From JALORV01 sp963702595 (GTDB taxonomy: Bacteria; Pseudomonadota; Gammaproteobacteria; Burkholderiales; Burkholderiaceae_F), in assembly GCA_963702595.1 (NCBI GenBank), contig CAVPDC010000004.1, forward strand, positions 5,315 through 69,314: DNA of 64,000 bases. The letters are read 5' to 3'. Of the stretch, positions 1-7,737 are shown one piece after another. Below the pieces are notes generated by a model. That model saw only the letters and a list, made by a program, of their open reading frames with translations, had not been told where the DNA came from and made no database searches. The position numbers were made by a program, and so were the translations under genes. How positions within the stretch are numbered: the first letter of the stretch is position 1; each line of letters opens with the position of its first letter.

Positions 1-902
1 GCTGGCTTGCCCTTCTGCATCGCCTGTTCAGCGCGCGGACGCTCGAAGATCTTTGCGAGATCGCGGCCCTTGTTGCAGATCCACGGCCCGTTGACGTCCG
101 GGTTCTCGCGCGGCGTCACGCGGGCGATCGCGCTGTTCTCGCGCGGATCGAGGGCGTTGAGCTTCCACTCGGCCTTGCGATGCCACAGGTCCACCGTGCA
201 GCCGCGACTGCAGCCCGGGCACACGGACGGCGTGGCCTTGAGATACCAGACGCGCGCCTTGTGCAGGAACTGCTTTGACAGCAGCGCACCGACCGGACAG
301 ATGTCGATGACGTTGTCGGAATAGGGATCGGACTCGAAGTCCCGGCTTTCGACCGGCCTGACCAAGGAGGAATCACCGCGGTTCTGGATGCCCAGCGCGT
401 ACGACTTCGAGATCTCGCGGGTGAAACGCACGCAGCGCGAGCAGACGATGCAGCGTTCGTTGTCGAGCACGATCCGGCTCGACAGCTCGAAGTACTTCGT
501 CGCATGGATCTTCGGCACCGTCGACACCGAAGGCAGCCCGTTCATTTCGTAGTGATAGTCCTGCAGCGTGCATTCGCCGGCCTTGTCGCAGATGCCGCAG
601 TCGACCGGGTGGTTCAGCAGGATGAACTGCAGTGTCTCGCGCCGCCGTGCCCGCACCGACTCGGAATCGGTCAGCACCCGCATTCCCTCGGTGACCGGCA
701 TGTTGCAGGCGATTTCCATCCAGCTGCCGCCGCCACCCTCGCCTTCGACCTCGACGACGCAGATGCGGCAGTTGCCCGAGACCGAGAGGCTCGGGTGCCA
801 GCAGAAGGTCGGGATGAAGTAGCCGGCGGCCTTCGCCGCCTGCATGACGGTCTGGCCCTTCGCCGCAGTGACCGGCTGCCCGTTGATGAAGAATTCAGGC
901 AT
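1..902 (-). CDS. nuoG: NADH-quinone oxidoreductase subunit G (partial, N-terminal 300 residues)
   Basis: Iron-sulfur subunit of the complex I peripheral arm, which carries electrons from NuoF toward the quinone site. The gene starts at ATG 902, overlaps the nuoF stop by 8 nt and runs off the left edge, so the molybdopterin-like C-terminal domain is not seen. Visible motifs in order are the N-terminal [2Fe-2S] set (FCWH, CRIC, ACNMP), the His/Cys [4Fe-4S] site (HPVDCGICDKAGEC), a [4Fe-4S] set (CIVCSRC with a later ICPVG), and an extra C-x2-C-x3-C (CPGCSRGC) followed 40 residues on by WIC. The last set matches the N7 cluster site of E. coli and Thermus NuoG, absent from mitochondrial-type complexes. 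The frame was followed codon by codon to the edge without a stop. nuoH-N presumably lie outside the window. Confidence 0.95.
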   Translation of the reverse strand, partial: MPEFFINGQPVTAAKGQTVMQAAKAAGYFIPTFCWHPSLSVSGNCRICVVEVEGEGGGGSWMEIACNMPVTEGMRVLTDSESVRARRRETLQFILLNHPVDCGICDKAGECTLQDYHYEMNGLPSVSTVPKIHATKYFELSSRIVLDNERCIVCSRCVRFTREISKSYALGIQNRGDSSLVRPVESRDFESDPYSDNVIDICPVGALLSKQFLHKARVWYLKATPSVCPGCSRGCTVDLWHRKAEWKLNALDPRENSAIARVTPRENPDVNGPWICNKGRDLAKIFERPRAEQAMQKGKP

Positions 903-2208
903 GCGCGGCCTCCTGCTCGGCGACGTCGACTTCGAGTCGCCCTCCACACTTCGAGCGTCCGTTGGCGATGTAGTACTCGAACTCGTCGCGGTACTTCGCG
1001 ATGATGCCCACTGTCGCGAAGCCGGCCGCATCGCCCATGCCGCAGATCGTCGTGCCGTCGTTGGCGTCGGAGATGCGCACCATCGCGTCGATGTCTTCGG
1101 GCCGTCCGCGGCCCGCGACGATGCCGTCGATGATCCGATGCAGCCAGCCCATGCCTTCGCGGCACGGCGTGCACTGCCCGCACGACTCGTGGTGATAGAA
1201 GCGCAGCATCACTTGCAGCAGACGCACCATGCAGGTGCCTTCGGCGATGACGACCATGCCGCCGGAGCCGACCTGCGAGCCGACTGCTTCCATCGCCTTG
1301 TGGTCATAGGTGACGGTGGCGATCTCGGCGTCGGTCAGCACCTTGGTCGAGATGCCGCCGGGGATGATGCACTTGAGCTTCTTGCCGCCCAGCACGCCGC
1401 CGCAATCCTCGTAGATGAACTTGGCAAGAGCCGTGCCGTATTCGAGCTCGTAGACGCCCGGCTTCGCGACGTGGCCGGAGATCGACACCAGTTGTGTGCC
1501 CGGGCTCTTCGCGACGCCGACCTTGCGGAACTCTTCCGCCCCCATCCTCACAATGATTTCGACGTTCGACAGCGTCTCGACGTTGTTGATGACGGTCGGA
1601 CGCTGGTAAAGGCCCCGCACGGTCAATCGTGGCGGCCGGTTGCGCGGATAGCCCTTCTTGCCTTCGATCGAGGTGATGAGCGCCGAGGCCTCGCCGCAGA
1701 CGTACGAACCGGCGCCGCGGTAGACGACGAGGTCGCAGGAAAAATCGGTACCGAGAACCTGCTCGCCGAGCAGTCCCGCCTCGTACGCCTCGTCGACCGC
1801 ACCCTGCAGCCGTCGATACGGCAGGTCGAACTCACCGCGGATGTAGACGAAGGCATTGCGCACCTGCAGCGCATAGGCAGCGATCAGCATCGACTCGACG
1901 AGCTGGTGCGGCGAGTTCTCGAGGATCCAGCGGTCCTTGAACGTACCGGGTTCACCCTCGTCGGCATTGGCGCACAGGTAGTGCGGCTGAGAGTCGTTCA
2001 GATGGATGACCGACCACTTGCGACCGACTGGGAAGGCCGCCCCGCCGTGGCCAAGGATGCCCGCCGCCGTGACTTCCTTCGTCACCTGCTCGGGCGTCAT
2101 TGTGGTGAGCACCCTCTTGAGGGTCTCGTAGCCGCCGCGGGCCTGCACCTCGGCAAGAAGGTGCGAGGTCGGCGTGACCGGAAAACTCATCAGGAGTTTG
2201 CGGCCCAT
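895..2208 (-). CDS. nuoF: NADH-quinone oxidoreductase subunit F (NADH-binding flavoprotein)
   Basis: FMN- and NADH-binding subunit of complex I, 437 aa from ATG 2208. This start has an AGGCGG-like ribosome site upstream; GTG 2238 and ATG 2190 are alternatives. The FMN/NADH glycine-rich loop is at residues 53-62 but reads GHGGAAFPVG where the family usually has GRGGAGFPTG. The adjacent nucleotide-pocket motif near residues 170-176 is CGEASAL rather than CGEETAL. ANADEGEPGTFKDR and the N3 cluster ligands (SCGQCTPCREG near 340, ICGMG near 387) are intact, so the protein should be functional. The substitutions suggest a divergent isoform. It sits between nuoE and nuoG in canonical order. Confidence 0.93.
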   Translation of the reverse strand: MGRKLLMSFPVTPTSHLLAEVQARGGYETLKRVLTTMTPEQVTKEVTAAGILGHGGAAFPVGRKWSVIHLNDSQPHYLCANADEGEPGTFKDRWILENSPHQLVESMLIAAYALQVRNAFVYIRGEFDLPYRRLQGAVDEAYEAGLLGEQVLGTDFSCDLVVYRGAGSYVCGEASALITSIEGKKGYPRNRPPRLTVRGLYQRPTVINNVETLSNVEIIVRMGAEEFRKVGVAKSPGTQLVSISGHVAKPGVYELEYGTALAKFIYEDCGGVLGGKKLKCIIPGGISTKVLTDAEIATVTYDHKAMEAVGSQVGSGGMVVIAEGTCMVRLLQVMLRFYHHESCGQCTPCREGMGWLHRIIDGIVAGRGRPEDIDAMVRISDANDGTTICGMGDAAGFATVGIIAKYRDEFEYYIANGRSKCGGRLEVDVAEQEAAHA

Positions 2209-2293
2209 CAGTGACCGCCTGGCCGCCCCGAAGGGCACTGATCGCCCCCGCGGGGACCAGCGAGTTGAGCGAGCGTGGGGGTGGTCGTCACAC

Positions 2294-2779
2294 TCATTTC
2301 AGTTCTCCGAGCAGCGCGTCGAGCTTCTCGACGGTCATGTTCTCGTGGTACGTCTCGTTGACGATGACGACCGGGGCCGTGCCGCAAGAGCCGAGGCACT
2401 CGACGTGGTCGAGCGTGAAGCGGCCGTTGGCCGTGGTCTGCCCGGGCTGGATGCCGAGGCTCCTCGCCAGGTGGTCGATCAGTCGCTCGGCACCGCGCAT
2501 CGAGCACGACACATTGCGGCAGGCCTGCAGGTGCCAGCGACCGACCGGCTTGCGCCGATACTGCGTGTAAAACGACAACACTTCCTCGACCTGGATGCGC
2601 GGCACGCCGAGGTATCCGACGACCAGGTCGATGTCCTCTTCCGCCACGTAGCCACGCTCCTGCTGGATGCGCCGCAAGCACGGCAGCGTCAGCGAGGACT
2701 CGAAGCCCGCGGGATAGCGCTTCTTGAGCTTCTCGAACTCGGGCAGCAGGTGATGCATCGACACGACCGTGCTCATCAT
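2294..2779 (-). CDS. nuoE: NADH-quinone oxidoreductase subunit E ([2Fe-2S], 24 kDa type)
   Basis: Thioredoxin-fold [2Fe-2S] subunit of the NADH dehydrogenase module, 161 aa, usual length. Cluster N1a ligands are visible as ACRNVSC (C-x4-C) and ECLGSCG (C-x3-C). A purine-rich AGGGGG lies 4 nt before ATG 2779; ATG 2776 and 2758 are possible in-frame starts. Unlike the tightly overlapped nuoABCD genes, nuoE is separated by 70 nt from nuoD and by 85 nt from nuoF. Both gaps contain related GC-rich repeat sequence in opposite orientation. Confidence 0.94.
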   Translation of the reverse strand: MMSTVVSMHHLLPEFEKLKKRYPAGFESSLTLPCLRRIQQERGYVAEEDIDLVVGYLGVPRIQVEEVLSFYTQYRRKPVGRWHLQACRNVSCSMRGAERLIDHLARSLGIQPGQTTANGRFTLDHVECLGSCGTAPVVIVNETYHENMTVEKLDALLGELK

Positions 2780-2849
2780 TGCCCCCTACGGCGCGTGGCG
2801 CCGGTCCCCGCGAGGGGGAGCGAGCACCTTGGGAGCGGCCCTGCGGTGC

Positions 2850-4067
2850 TCATCGATCGCACTCCCCGCCGATCATGTTGATCGAGCCAAAGGTCGGGAT
2901 CAGGTCGGCCAGTTGGTAGCCGTCGAGCATGCGGTGCGCACCGCCCATGTGGACGAATGACGGCGACCGCACGTGCACCTTGTACGGCGTGCCGCTGCCG
3001 TCGCTGACCAGGAAGAATCCGAGTTCGCCGTTGGCACCCTCGTGCGCCACGTAGATTTCACCCGCTGGCACGCGCGGGCCATCCATGATCAGCTTGAAGT
3101 GGTTGATCAGCGATTCGATCTCGCCGTAGACCAGCGGCTTCGGCGGTAGGGTGCAGCGGCGGTCGTCGACGTTGATCGGCCCCGCGGGCAGCATGTCGAT
3201 TAGCTGGCGGATCATGTGCACGGATTCGTCCATCTCGCGCATGCGCACGTAGTAGCGATCGTAGTTATCGCCCTTGATGCCGACCGGCACCTCGAAGTCG
3301 AGCTCGGCATACGCGAGGTAGGGCGTGTCCTTGCGCAGATCGCGCGGGGCGCCGGTGGACCGAAGAATCGGTCCGGTGTATCCCCAGTGGATCGCGTCGG
3401 CCGTCGTCAGCACGCCGACGTCGCGCGTGCGGTCGATGAAGATGCGATTGCGGTCCACGAGGCCATGCACGCGGCCGATGAACTCCTCGTACTGGATCAG
3501 GATCTGCTCGAGCCGCTTGAGCCACCCGTCAGGCAGGTCGCGCGCCAGGCCGCCGATGCGGCCGAAGCTGTACGTCACGCGCGCACCGGTCAGGTCGGCG
3601 ATGTGCTCGTAGATGTAGTCGCGGATCATCACCAGGTACAGGAACGCGGTCATCGCCCCGAGTTCCATCAGCGTGGCCGCGATGCAGGTCAGGTGGTCCG
3701 CCAGCCGTGAGTACTCGGCGAGAAGCGTCCGCAGGTACTTAGTGCGCGGCGTGATCTCAACACCCATCAGCTGCTCGACCGCGTCGCAGTAGGCGAAGTC
3801 GTTGATCAGGGCCGAGCAGTAATTGAGCCGGTCAACGTACGGGATCAGGTTGTGCCAGGTGTGGTCCTCGCACTCCTTCTCGAAGCCGCGATGCAGGTAG
3901 CCGCAGTGCACGTCGGTGCGCAGGATCTTCTCGCCATCGAGCTCGGCAATGATCTGGATCGTGCCGTGCGTCGCCGGGTGTGACGGGCCGATGTTGACGA
4001 TGACGGTGTCATCGCGCTGCGGCATGGTGAACGCCGGCCGAACGGGGTTGGGGATCTTCATGTCCAT
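2850..4067 (-). CDS. nuoD: NADH-quinone oxidoreductase subunit D (49 kDa quinone-site subunit)
   Basis: Forms the quinone-binding pocket of complex I with NuoB; 405 aa, full length and not fused to NuoC. The N-terminal loop NIGPSHPATHG contains the quinone-head His, and the family ends at the Arg-rich tail GGECDR, both present. The segment after DRL reads NYCSALINDFAY rather than the DYVS...QEHAY type I associate with mitochondrial-like NuoD, suggesting a divergent clade. ATG 4067 lies 1 nt after the nuoC stop codon (4069-4071), so translation is probably coupled. Confidence 0.95.
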   Translation of the reverse strand: MDMKIPNPVRPAFTMPQRDDTVIVNIGPSHPATHGTIQIIAELDGEKILRTDVHCGYLHRGFEKECEDHTWHNLIPYVDRLNYCSALINDFAYCDAVEQLMGVEITPRTKYLRTLLAEYSRLADHLTCIAATLMELGAMTAFLYLVMIRDYIYEHIADLTGARVTYSFGRIGGLARDLPDGWLKRLEQILIQYEEFIGRVHGLVDRNRIFIDRTRDVGVLTTADAIHWGYTGPILRSTGAPRDLRKDTPYLAYAELDFEVPVGIKGDNYDRYYVRMREMDESVHMIRQLIDMLPAGPINVDDRRCTLPPKPLVYGEIESLINHFKLIMDGPRVPAGEIYVAHEGANGELGFFLVSDGSGTPYKVHVRSPSFVHMGGAHRMLDGYQLADLIPTFGSINMIGGECDR

Positions 4068-4068
4068 C

Positions 4069-4572
4069 TCAGCCCCTCGTCCTCTCCGACAGGTCGAACC
4101 CCTCGCGGTACGGCACGAGCGGCTGCTCGCCCAGCTTCGGGTAGTCCTTGCGCAGCGGGTAGCCGACGAAGCCTTCGTACAGCAGCAGTGGCCTCAGGTC
4201 GGCGTTGCCGTTGAAGCGAATGCCGTACATCTCGTGGCACTCGCGCTCCATGAAGGCCGCGGACCCGTAATGGCTCGTCAATGAATCAACCACCGGATCG
4301 CTCTCGGGGACCTGCGTCTTGACGCGCACACGCACGCGATGCGTCGTCGAGTAGAAGTGCCAGACGACGTCGAAGCGCGGTTGCCGGCCGGGCCAGTCGA
4401 TCGCCGTGACATCGAGCAGCATGTCGAACTTGCTCGCCGACTTCAGCGTCAGCACCAGCCCGGAAAGCGCGGCCGGAGCGATCTCGACAACCAGGGTGCC
4501 GTGCGATACAGCGCTCGTGGTCGCAAGGCCTCCGAGCTGCGTCTGGATTGATTCGAAGATCAGCGTGCCCAT
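4069..4572 (-). CDS. nuoC: NADH-quinone oxidoreductase subunit C (30 kDa)
   Basis: Hydrophilic connecting subunit of complex I, 167 aa from ATG 4572, which overlaps the nuoB TGA by one base (TGATG). The family signature is readable as ECHEMYGIRFNGN...PLLLYEGFVGYPLRKDYP. NuoC and NuoD are separate genes here, unlike the E. coli fusion. It is somewhat shorter than many family members but both ends look natural. Confidence 0.94.
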   Translation of the reverse strand: MGTLIFESIQTQLGGLATTSAVSHGTLVVEIAPAALSGLVLTLKSASKFDMLLDVTAIDWPGRQPRFDVVWHFYSTTHRVRVRVKTQVPESDPVVDSLTSHYGSAAFMERECHEMYGIRFNGNADLRPLLLYEGFVGYPLRKDYPKLGEQPLVPYREGFDLSERTRG

Positions 4573-5096
4573 CAGAAGTCCTTCGTCAGGATGATGTGCT
4601 TCTGACGCGCGATCTTGTCCTGCAGCTGCATGATGCCGTCGATGACGGTCTCCGGCCGCGGCGGACATCCCGGGATGTAGACATCGACAGGAATGACGCG
4701 GTCGATGCCGGCAAGCGCCGCGTAGTTCTGATAGAAGCCGCCGCTGGTCGCGCACACGCCGAAGGCCATCACCCACTTCGGCTCGCACATCTGCTCGTAG
4801 ACCTTGAGCAGGATCGGCGCCTGTTTGTGCGTCACAGTGCCCACGACCATCAGCAGGTCTGACTGGCGTGGCGAGAAGCGCGGCAGCGCCGCGCCGAAGC
4901 GGTCGGTGTCGTACGGCGTGGAACTCACCGACATGAACTCCATCGCGCAGCAGGCAGTGACGAACGGGTAGGGAAACAGCGAAAACTTTCGCGCCCAGCC
5001 GCAAAGCTCGTCCTTCTTCGTGGTCAGGTACTCGAACGCGGCGCTCTTGCCGCCGCCGGCAGGAGCGATCGGGATCGTTGGGTGGGCTGCGCTCAC
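4572..5096 (-). CDS. nuoB: NADH-quinone oxidoreductase subunit B (N2 cluster subunit)
   Basis: Carries the terminal [4Fe-4S] cluster N2 that reduces quinone; 174 aa. N2 ligands are seen as the tandem Cys in ACCAMEF, the Cys in FGVCATSGG and the Cys in IPGCPPRPE. The start is taken as GTG 5096, which overlaps the nuoA stop (GTGA) and gives the protein SAAHPTIP...; no suitable ATG lies upstream in frame near the expected N-terminus. Gene order and 1-4 nt overlaps indicate a single transcript. Confidence 0.93.
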   Translation of the reverse strand: MSAAHPTIPIAPAGGGKSAAFEYLTTKKDELCGWARKFSLFPYPFVTACCAMEFMSVSSTPYDTDRFGAALPRFSPRQSDLLMVVGTVTHKQAPILLKVYEQMCEPKWVMAFGVCATSGGFYQNYAALAGIDRVIPVDVYIPGCPPRPETVIDGIMQLQDKIARQKHIILTKDF

Positions 5097-5458
5097 TCGG
5101 TCACCCCCTCCAGCAATCGAGCGCGGTAAACATAGAGCAGGATCAGCACCAGCAGCGCCATGAAGATGATGAACGTCACCAGCATCGTGCCGGTTACGGG
5201 CTGCGCGCCGAGCGCCCAGATGAATAGGAACACGGTCTCGAGATCGAACAGGATGAACACGATGGCCACCGCGTAGTACTTCGCTGGCACCGCCTTGACA
5301 TTGCGCGGATCGACGGGCTCGACGCCGCATTCGAACGGTTCGAGCTTCACGGCGCTGTCCACGGGCTTGGGACCGAGCACCTTGTTGAGCGCCAGCATCA
5401 GCGCAACGAGTCCCAGGATCGCGATCATGTAGATCAGGAAGACGACATAGGGGTTCAT
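5093..5458 (-). CDS. nuoA: NADH-quinone oxidoreductase subunit A
   Basis: Small membrane subunit next to the quinone channel, 121 aa from ATG 5458. It has three hydrophobic helices and the conserved loop KLEPFECGVEP with the functionally important Cys, followed by FILFDLETVFL. It starts 31 nt after the stop of the malic enzyme gene on the same strand, so the complex I cluster appears to be read through from that gene. An in-frame upstream extension to 5581 lies within malic enzyme coding sequence and is rejected. Confidence 0.94.
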   Translation of the reverse strand: MNPYVVFLIYMIAILGLVALMLALNKVLGPKPVDSAVKLEPFECGVEPVDPRNVKAVPAKYYAVAIVFILFDLETVFLFIWALGAQPVTGTMLVTFIIFMALLVLILLYVYRARLLEGVTE

Positions 5459-5489
5459 TGCGGGGGTTCTCCTGCGCGGCGTCGACCTG

Positions 5490-7163
5490 TCATGCCACGT
5501 AGCTCGGGTACTCGGGCTGATACATCGTGGCCCGGATGAATTCCGCCAGATCGCCGGGGCGATCGACGCCCGCCAGTCCATCCCGGTACGCGACCTCGGC
5601 CACCGCCACCGCTACACATAGCGACGCCGAGCGGATCGCCTGCAACGGCGGATAGAGACTTCCCTGGTCCAGGTCGGACGTCGTTACCGTCTCCGCCAGT
5701 GCCCGCGCCGCCGCCATGAACATATCGTCGGTCACGCGCGTCGCGCCGATCGCGACGACACCCAAGCCGACGCCGGGAAAAATGTACGAGTTGTTGCCCT
5801 GGCGCGGCACAAAGCGGCGCCCCTTGTAGTTGACAGGGTCGAAGGGACTGCCGGAGGCAAAGAGCGCCCTTCCGCCCGACCACTCGTAGGCCTGCTCGGC
5901 CGTGCATTCGGCGCGCGACGTCGGATTCGACAACGCGAACACGATCGGGCGCTCGTTCAGCTGGGTCATCACCTCGATGACCTCGCGCGTGAACGTGTTC
6001 GGCGTGGCGCCCACACCGATGATCGCCGTGGGCTTCAGCGCCTTCACAGCACCGATGAAGTCGTCCACCGGCGCGTGCGCATGCGCGTATGGCTTCTTGT
6101 GCTCGGCGAGATCCTTGCGCTCGGCCACGACGAGCCCCTTCGAGTCGACGAGCCAGCAGCGGCCGCGGGCGGCGCTCTCGCTCAGTCCGTCGGCGCGCAT
6201 CGCCGCCACGAGCAGATCGGAAATTCCGGTCGCCGCCTCACCCGCGCCCAGGCACAGGAAGGTCTGCTCGCTCATCTTCTTCTTCGTGACGCGCAGTGCC
6301 GAAAAGATGCCGGCCACCGTCACGCTGGCCGTGCCCTGGATGTCGTCGTTGAACGAGCAGATGCGGTCGCGGTACTTCTGCAGCAGCCGGAACGCATTGT
6401 GGTTGGCGAAGTCCTCGAACTGCACCAGCACGCCCGGGAACACCGCCTGCGTCGCGTCGATGAACTCCTCGACCAGCTCGTCGAACTCGGCGCCGACGAG
6501 GCGCTTGCGCCGGGTTCCGATGTAGAGCGGATCGGTGCGCAGCGCTTCGTTGTTCGTGCCGACATCCAGCATGACCGGCAGGCAGCGGCGCGGGTGCACG
6601 CCAGCACACGCGGTGTAGAGCGCCAGTTTGCCGATCGGGATGCCCATGCCGTTGGCGCCGAGGTCACCCAGCCCCAGGATGCGTTCGCCGTCAGTCACGA
6701 CGATGATCGCGGCTTCCTTGTAAGGCCAGTTGTTGAGCACCTGCTGGATGCGCCCGCGGTCCGCCGCGCTGACGTAGAGGCCGCGCGGACGACGGTAGAT
6801 GTGGCCGAACTGCTCGCACGCCAGCCCCACGGTCGGCGTGTAGATAATCGGCATCATCTCGTCCGGATTCTCGAGGATGACGCGGTAGAACAGCGCCTCG
6901 TTCCGGTCCTGCAGCGACTCGAGCATGATGTACTTGGCGAGATTCGTCTGCAGCCGCCGGAAGTTCTCCAGCACGCGCGTGACCTGCTCTTCCTGCGTCG
7001 AGATGTGCGGCGGCAGCAGCCCGCGCAGTCCCAGCATGTCGCGTTCGCCTTCCGAAAACGCCGTGCCCTTGTTCAGCGTCGGATCGCGCAGGAGCGCAGT
7101 GCCGCGCGGAAACCACTCCGGCAGCGGGGGGGGCAGGACTCGCTGAGTTCGCCGTTGCGGCAT
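5490..7163 (-). CDS. maeA: NAD-dependent malic enzyme
   Basis: Oxidatively decarboxylates malate to pyruvate, CO2 and NADH; 557 aa, the size of SfcA/MaeA-type enzymes. Family marks include LLPPHI, the catalytic Tyr segment MPIIYTPTVG, the metal site VQFEDFANHNAF with CSFNDDIQGTASV, and the second dinucleotide segment CLGAGEAATG. The C-terminal IFPGVGLG block is intact. It lies directly upstream of nuoA (31 nt), so NADH made here could be fed to complex I encoded by the same transcript. The 280 nt upstream of it contain an FNR-like palindrome. Cofactor preference (NAD rather than NADP) is inferred from family and length, not read from a diagnostic residue. Confidence 0.93.
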   Translation of the reverse strand: MPQRRTQRVLPPPLPEWFPRGTALLRDPTLNKGTAFSEGERDMLGLRGLLPPHISTQEEQVTRVLENFRRLQTNLAKYIMLESLQDRNEALFYRVILENPDEMMPIIYTPTVGLACEQFGHIYRRPRGLYVSAADRGRIQQVLNNWPYKEAAIIVVTDGERILGLGDLGANGMGIPIGKLALYTACAGVHPRRCLPVMLDVGTNNEALRTDPLYIGTRRKRLVGAEFDELVEEFIDATQAVFPGVLVQFEDFANHNAFRLLQKYRDRICSFNDDIQGTASVTVAGIFSALRVTKKKMSEQTFLCLGAGEAATGISDLLVAAMRADGLSESAARGRCWLVDSKGLVVAERKDLAEHKKPYAHAHAPVDDFIGAVKALKPTAIIGVGATPNTFTREVIEVMTQLNERPIVFALSNPTSRAECTAEQAYEWSGGRALFASGSPFDPVNYKGRRFVPRQGNNSYIFPGVGLGVVAIGATRVTDDMFMAAARALAETVTTSDLDQGSLYPPLQAIRSASLCVAVAVAEVAYRDGLAGVDRPGDLAEFIRATMYQPEYPSYVA

Positions 7164-7401
7164 GGCTGGCGTTTCCGTGTTCGCTGCCTGATCAATCAGG
7201 CTCTTAGGTCAGCCGCGTTCCTGGCGCTGAAAGAGGCGGCCAGCCCTTAAGCGGGACAGGTCCGCACGGACTGGCATGACAACTCCGGGCTCCCGCTGCA
7301 TCATGATCTCCATCGCTCCCGCTCGCCTCTCGTCGGGCGTTTCCCATGGCGCGCATCTGCAGCGCAGTGCGGCAACGCTACGGGGCCGTGGGAATAGCGG
7401 C

Positions 7402-7415
7402 TTGACACCTGTCAA
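7402..7415. promoter_or_regulatory. Possible FNR/Anr/Dnr-type operator
   Basis: TTGACACCTGTCAA fits the TTGAY-N4-RTCAA pattern of FNR/Anr/Dnr sites with perfect 6-bp arms around a CC centre. It lies in the gap between the ferredoxin gene and malic enzyme, about 238 nt before the maeA start. It could drive an internal anaerobic promoter for maeA-nuo. A single match of this length is weak evidence; the support is its placement and the two similar boxes at 15551 and 15646. Confidence 0.4.
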
Positions 7416-7443
7416 AGGAGTGCGGCTTGTGTGAAGCGCGGCA

Positions 7444-7689
7444 TCAACCGTGTAGTCGTTCGTACTTTGCCTTGAGTTGCTCTTGCGTTTCCTTGTGGTT
7501 TGGATCCGGAATGATGCAATCCGCTGGACACACATCGATGCACTGCGGCGTCTCATGGGCACCAACACACTCGGTGCACTTGTCCGCATCGATCGTGTAG
7601 ATCGGGCTGCCGACGCTGATCGCCTCGTTCGGGCACACCGGCTTGCAAGCGTCGCAGCCGGTACAATCGTCCACAATCAACAGGGCCAT
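7444..7689 (-). CDS. 2[4Fe-4S] ferredoxin, YfhL / Allochromatium type
   Basis: Low-potential electron carrier of 81 aa. The first cluster motif is CTGCDACKPVCP and the second is CTECVGAHETPQCIDVCP, with the characteristic insertion between the second and third Cys. A C-terminal helical extension (about 25 residues) follows; both are marks of the Alvin-type group. A strong GGAGG ribosome site precedes ATG 7689. It closes the leftward unit nfnAB-rubrerythrin-PFOR-DHOD-like-ferredoxin, so it is the obvious candidate acceptor for pyruvate:ferredoxin oxidoreductase and donor to NfnAB. That pairing is inferred from context. Confidence 0.94.
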   Translation of the reverse strand: MALLIVDDCTGCDACKPVCPNEAISVGSPIYTIDADKCTECVGAHETPQCIDVCPADCIIPDPNHKETQEQLKAKYERLHG

Positions 7690-7737
7690 TCGTTCCTCCA
7701 GAATAGGTAAGGTGGATTGCCAGTTCGGGCATCCGGT

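Noticed and set aside
844..2214. A 456-residue plus-strand open frame
   Set aside because: Antisense shadow of nuoF; low-complexity Arg/Asp/Val composition and no ribosome site.
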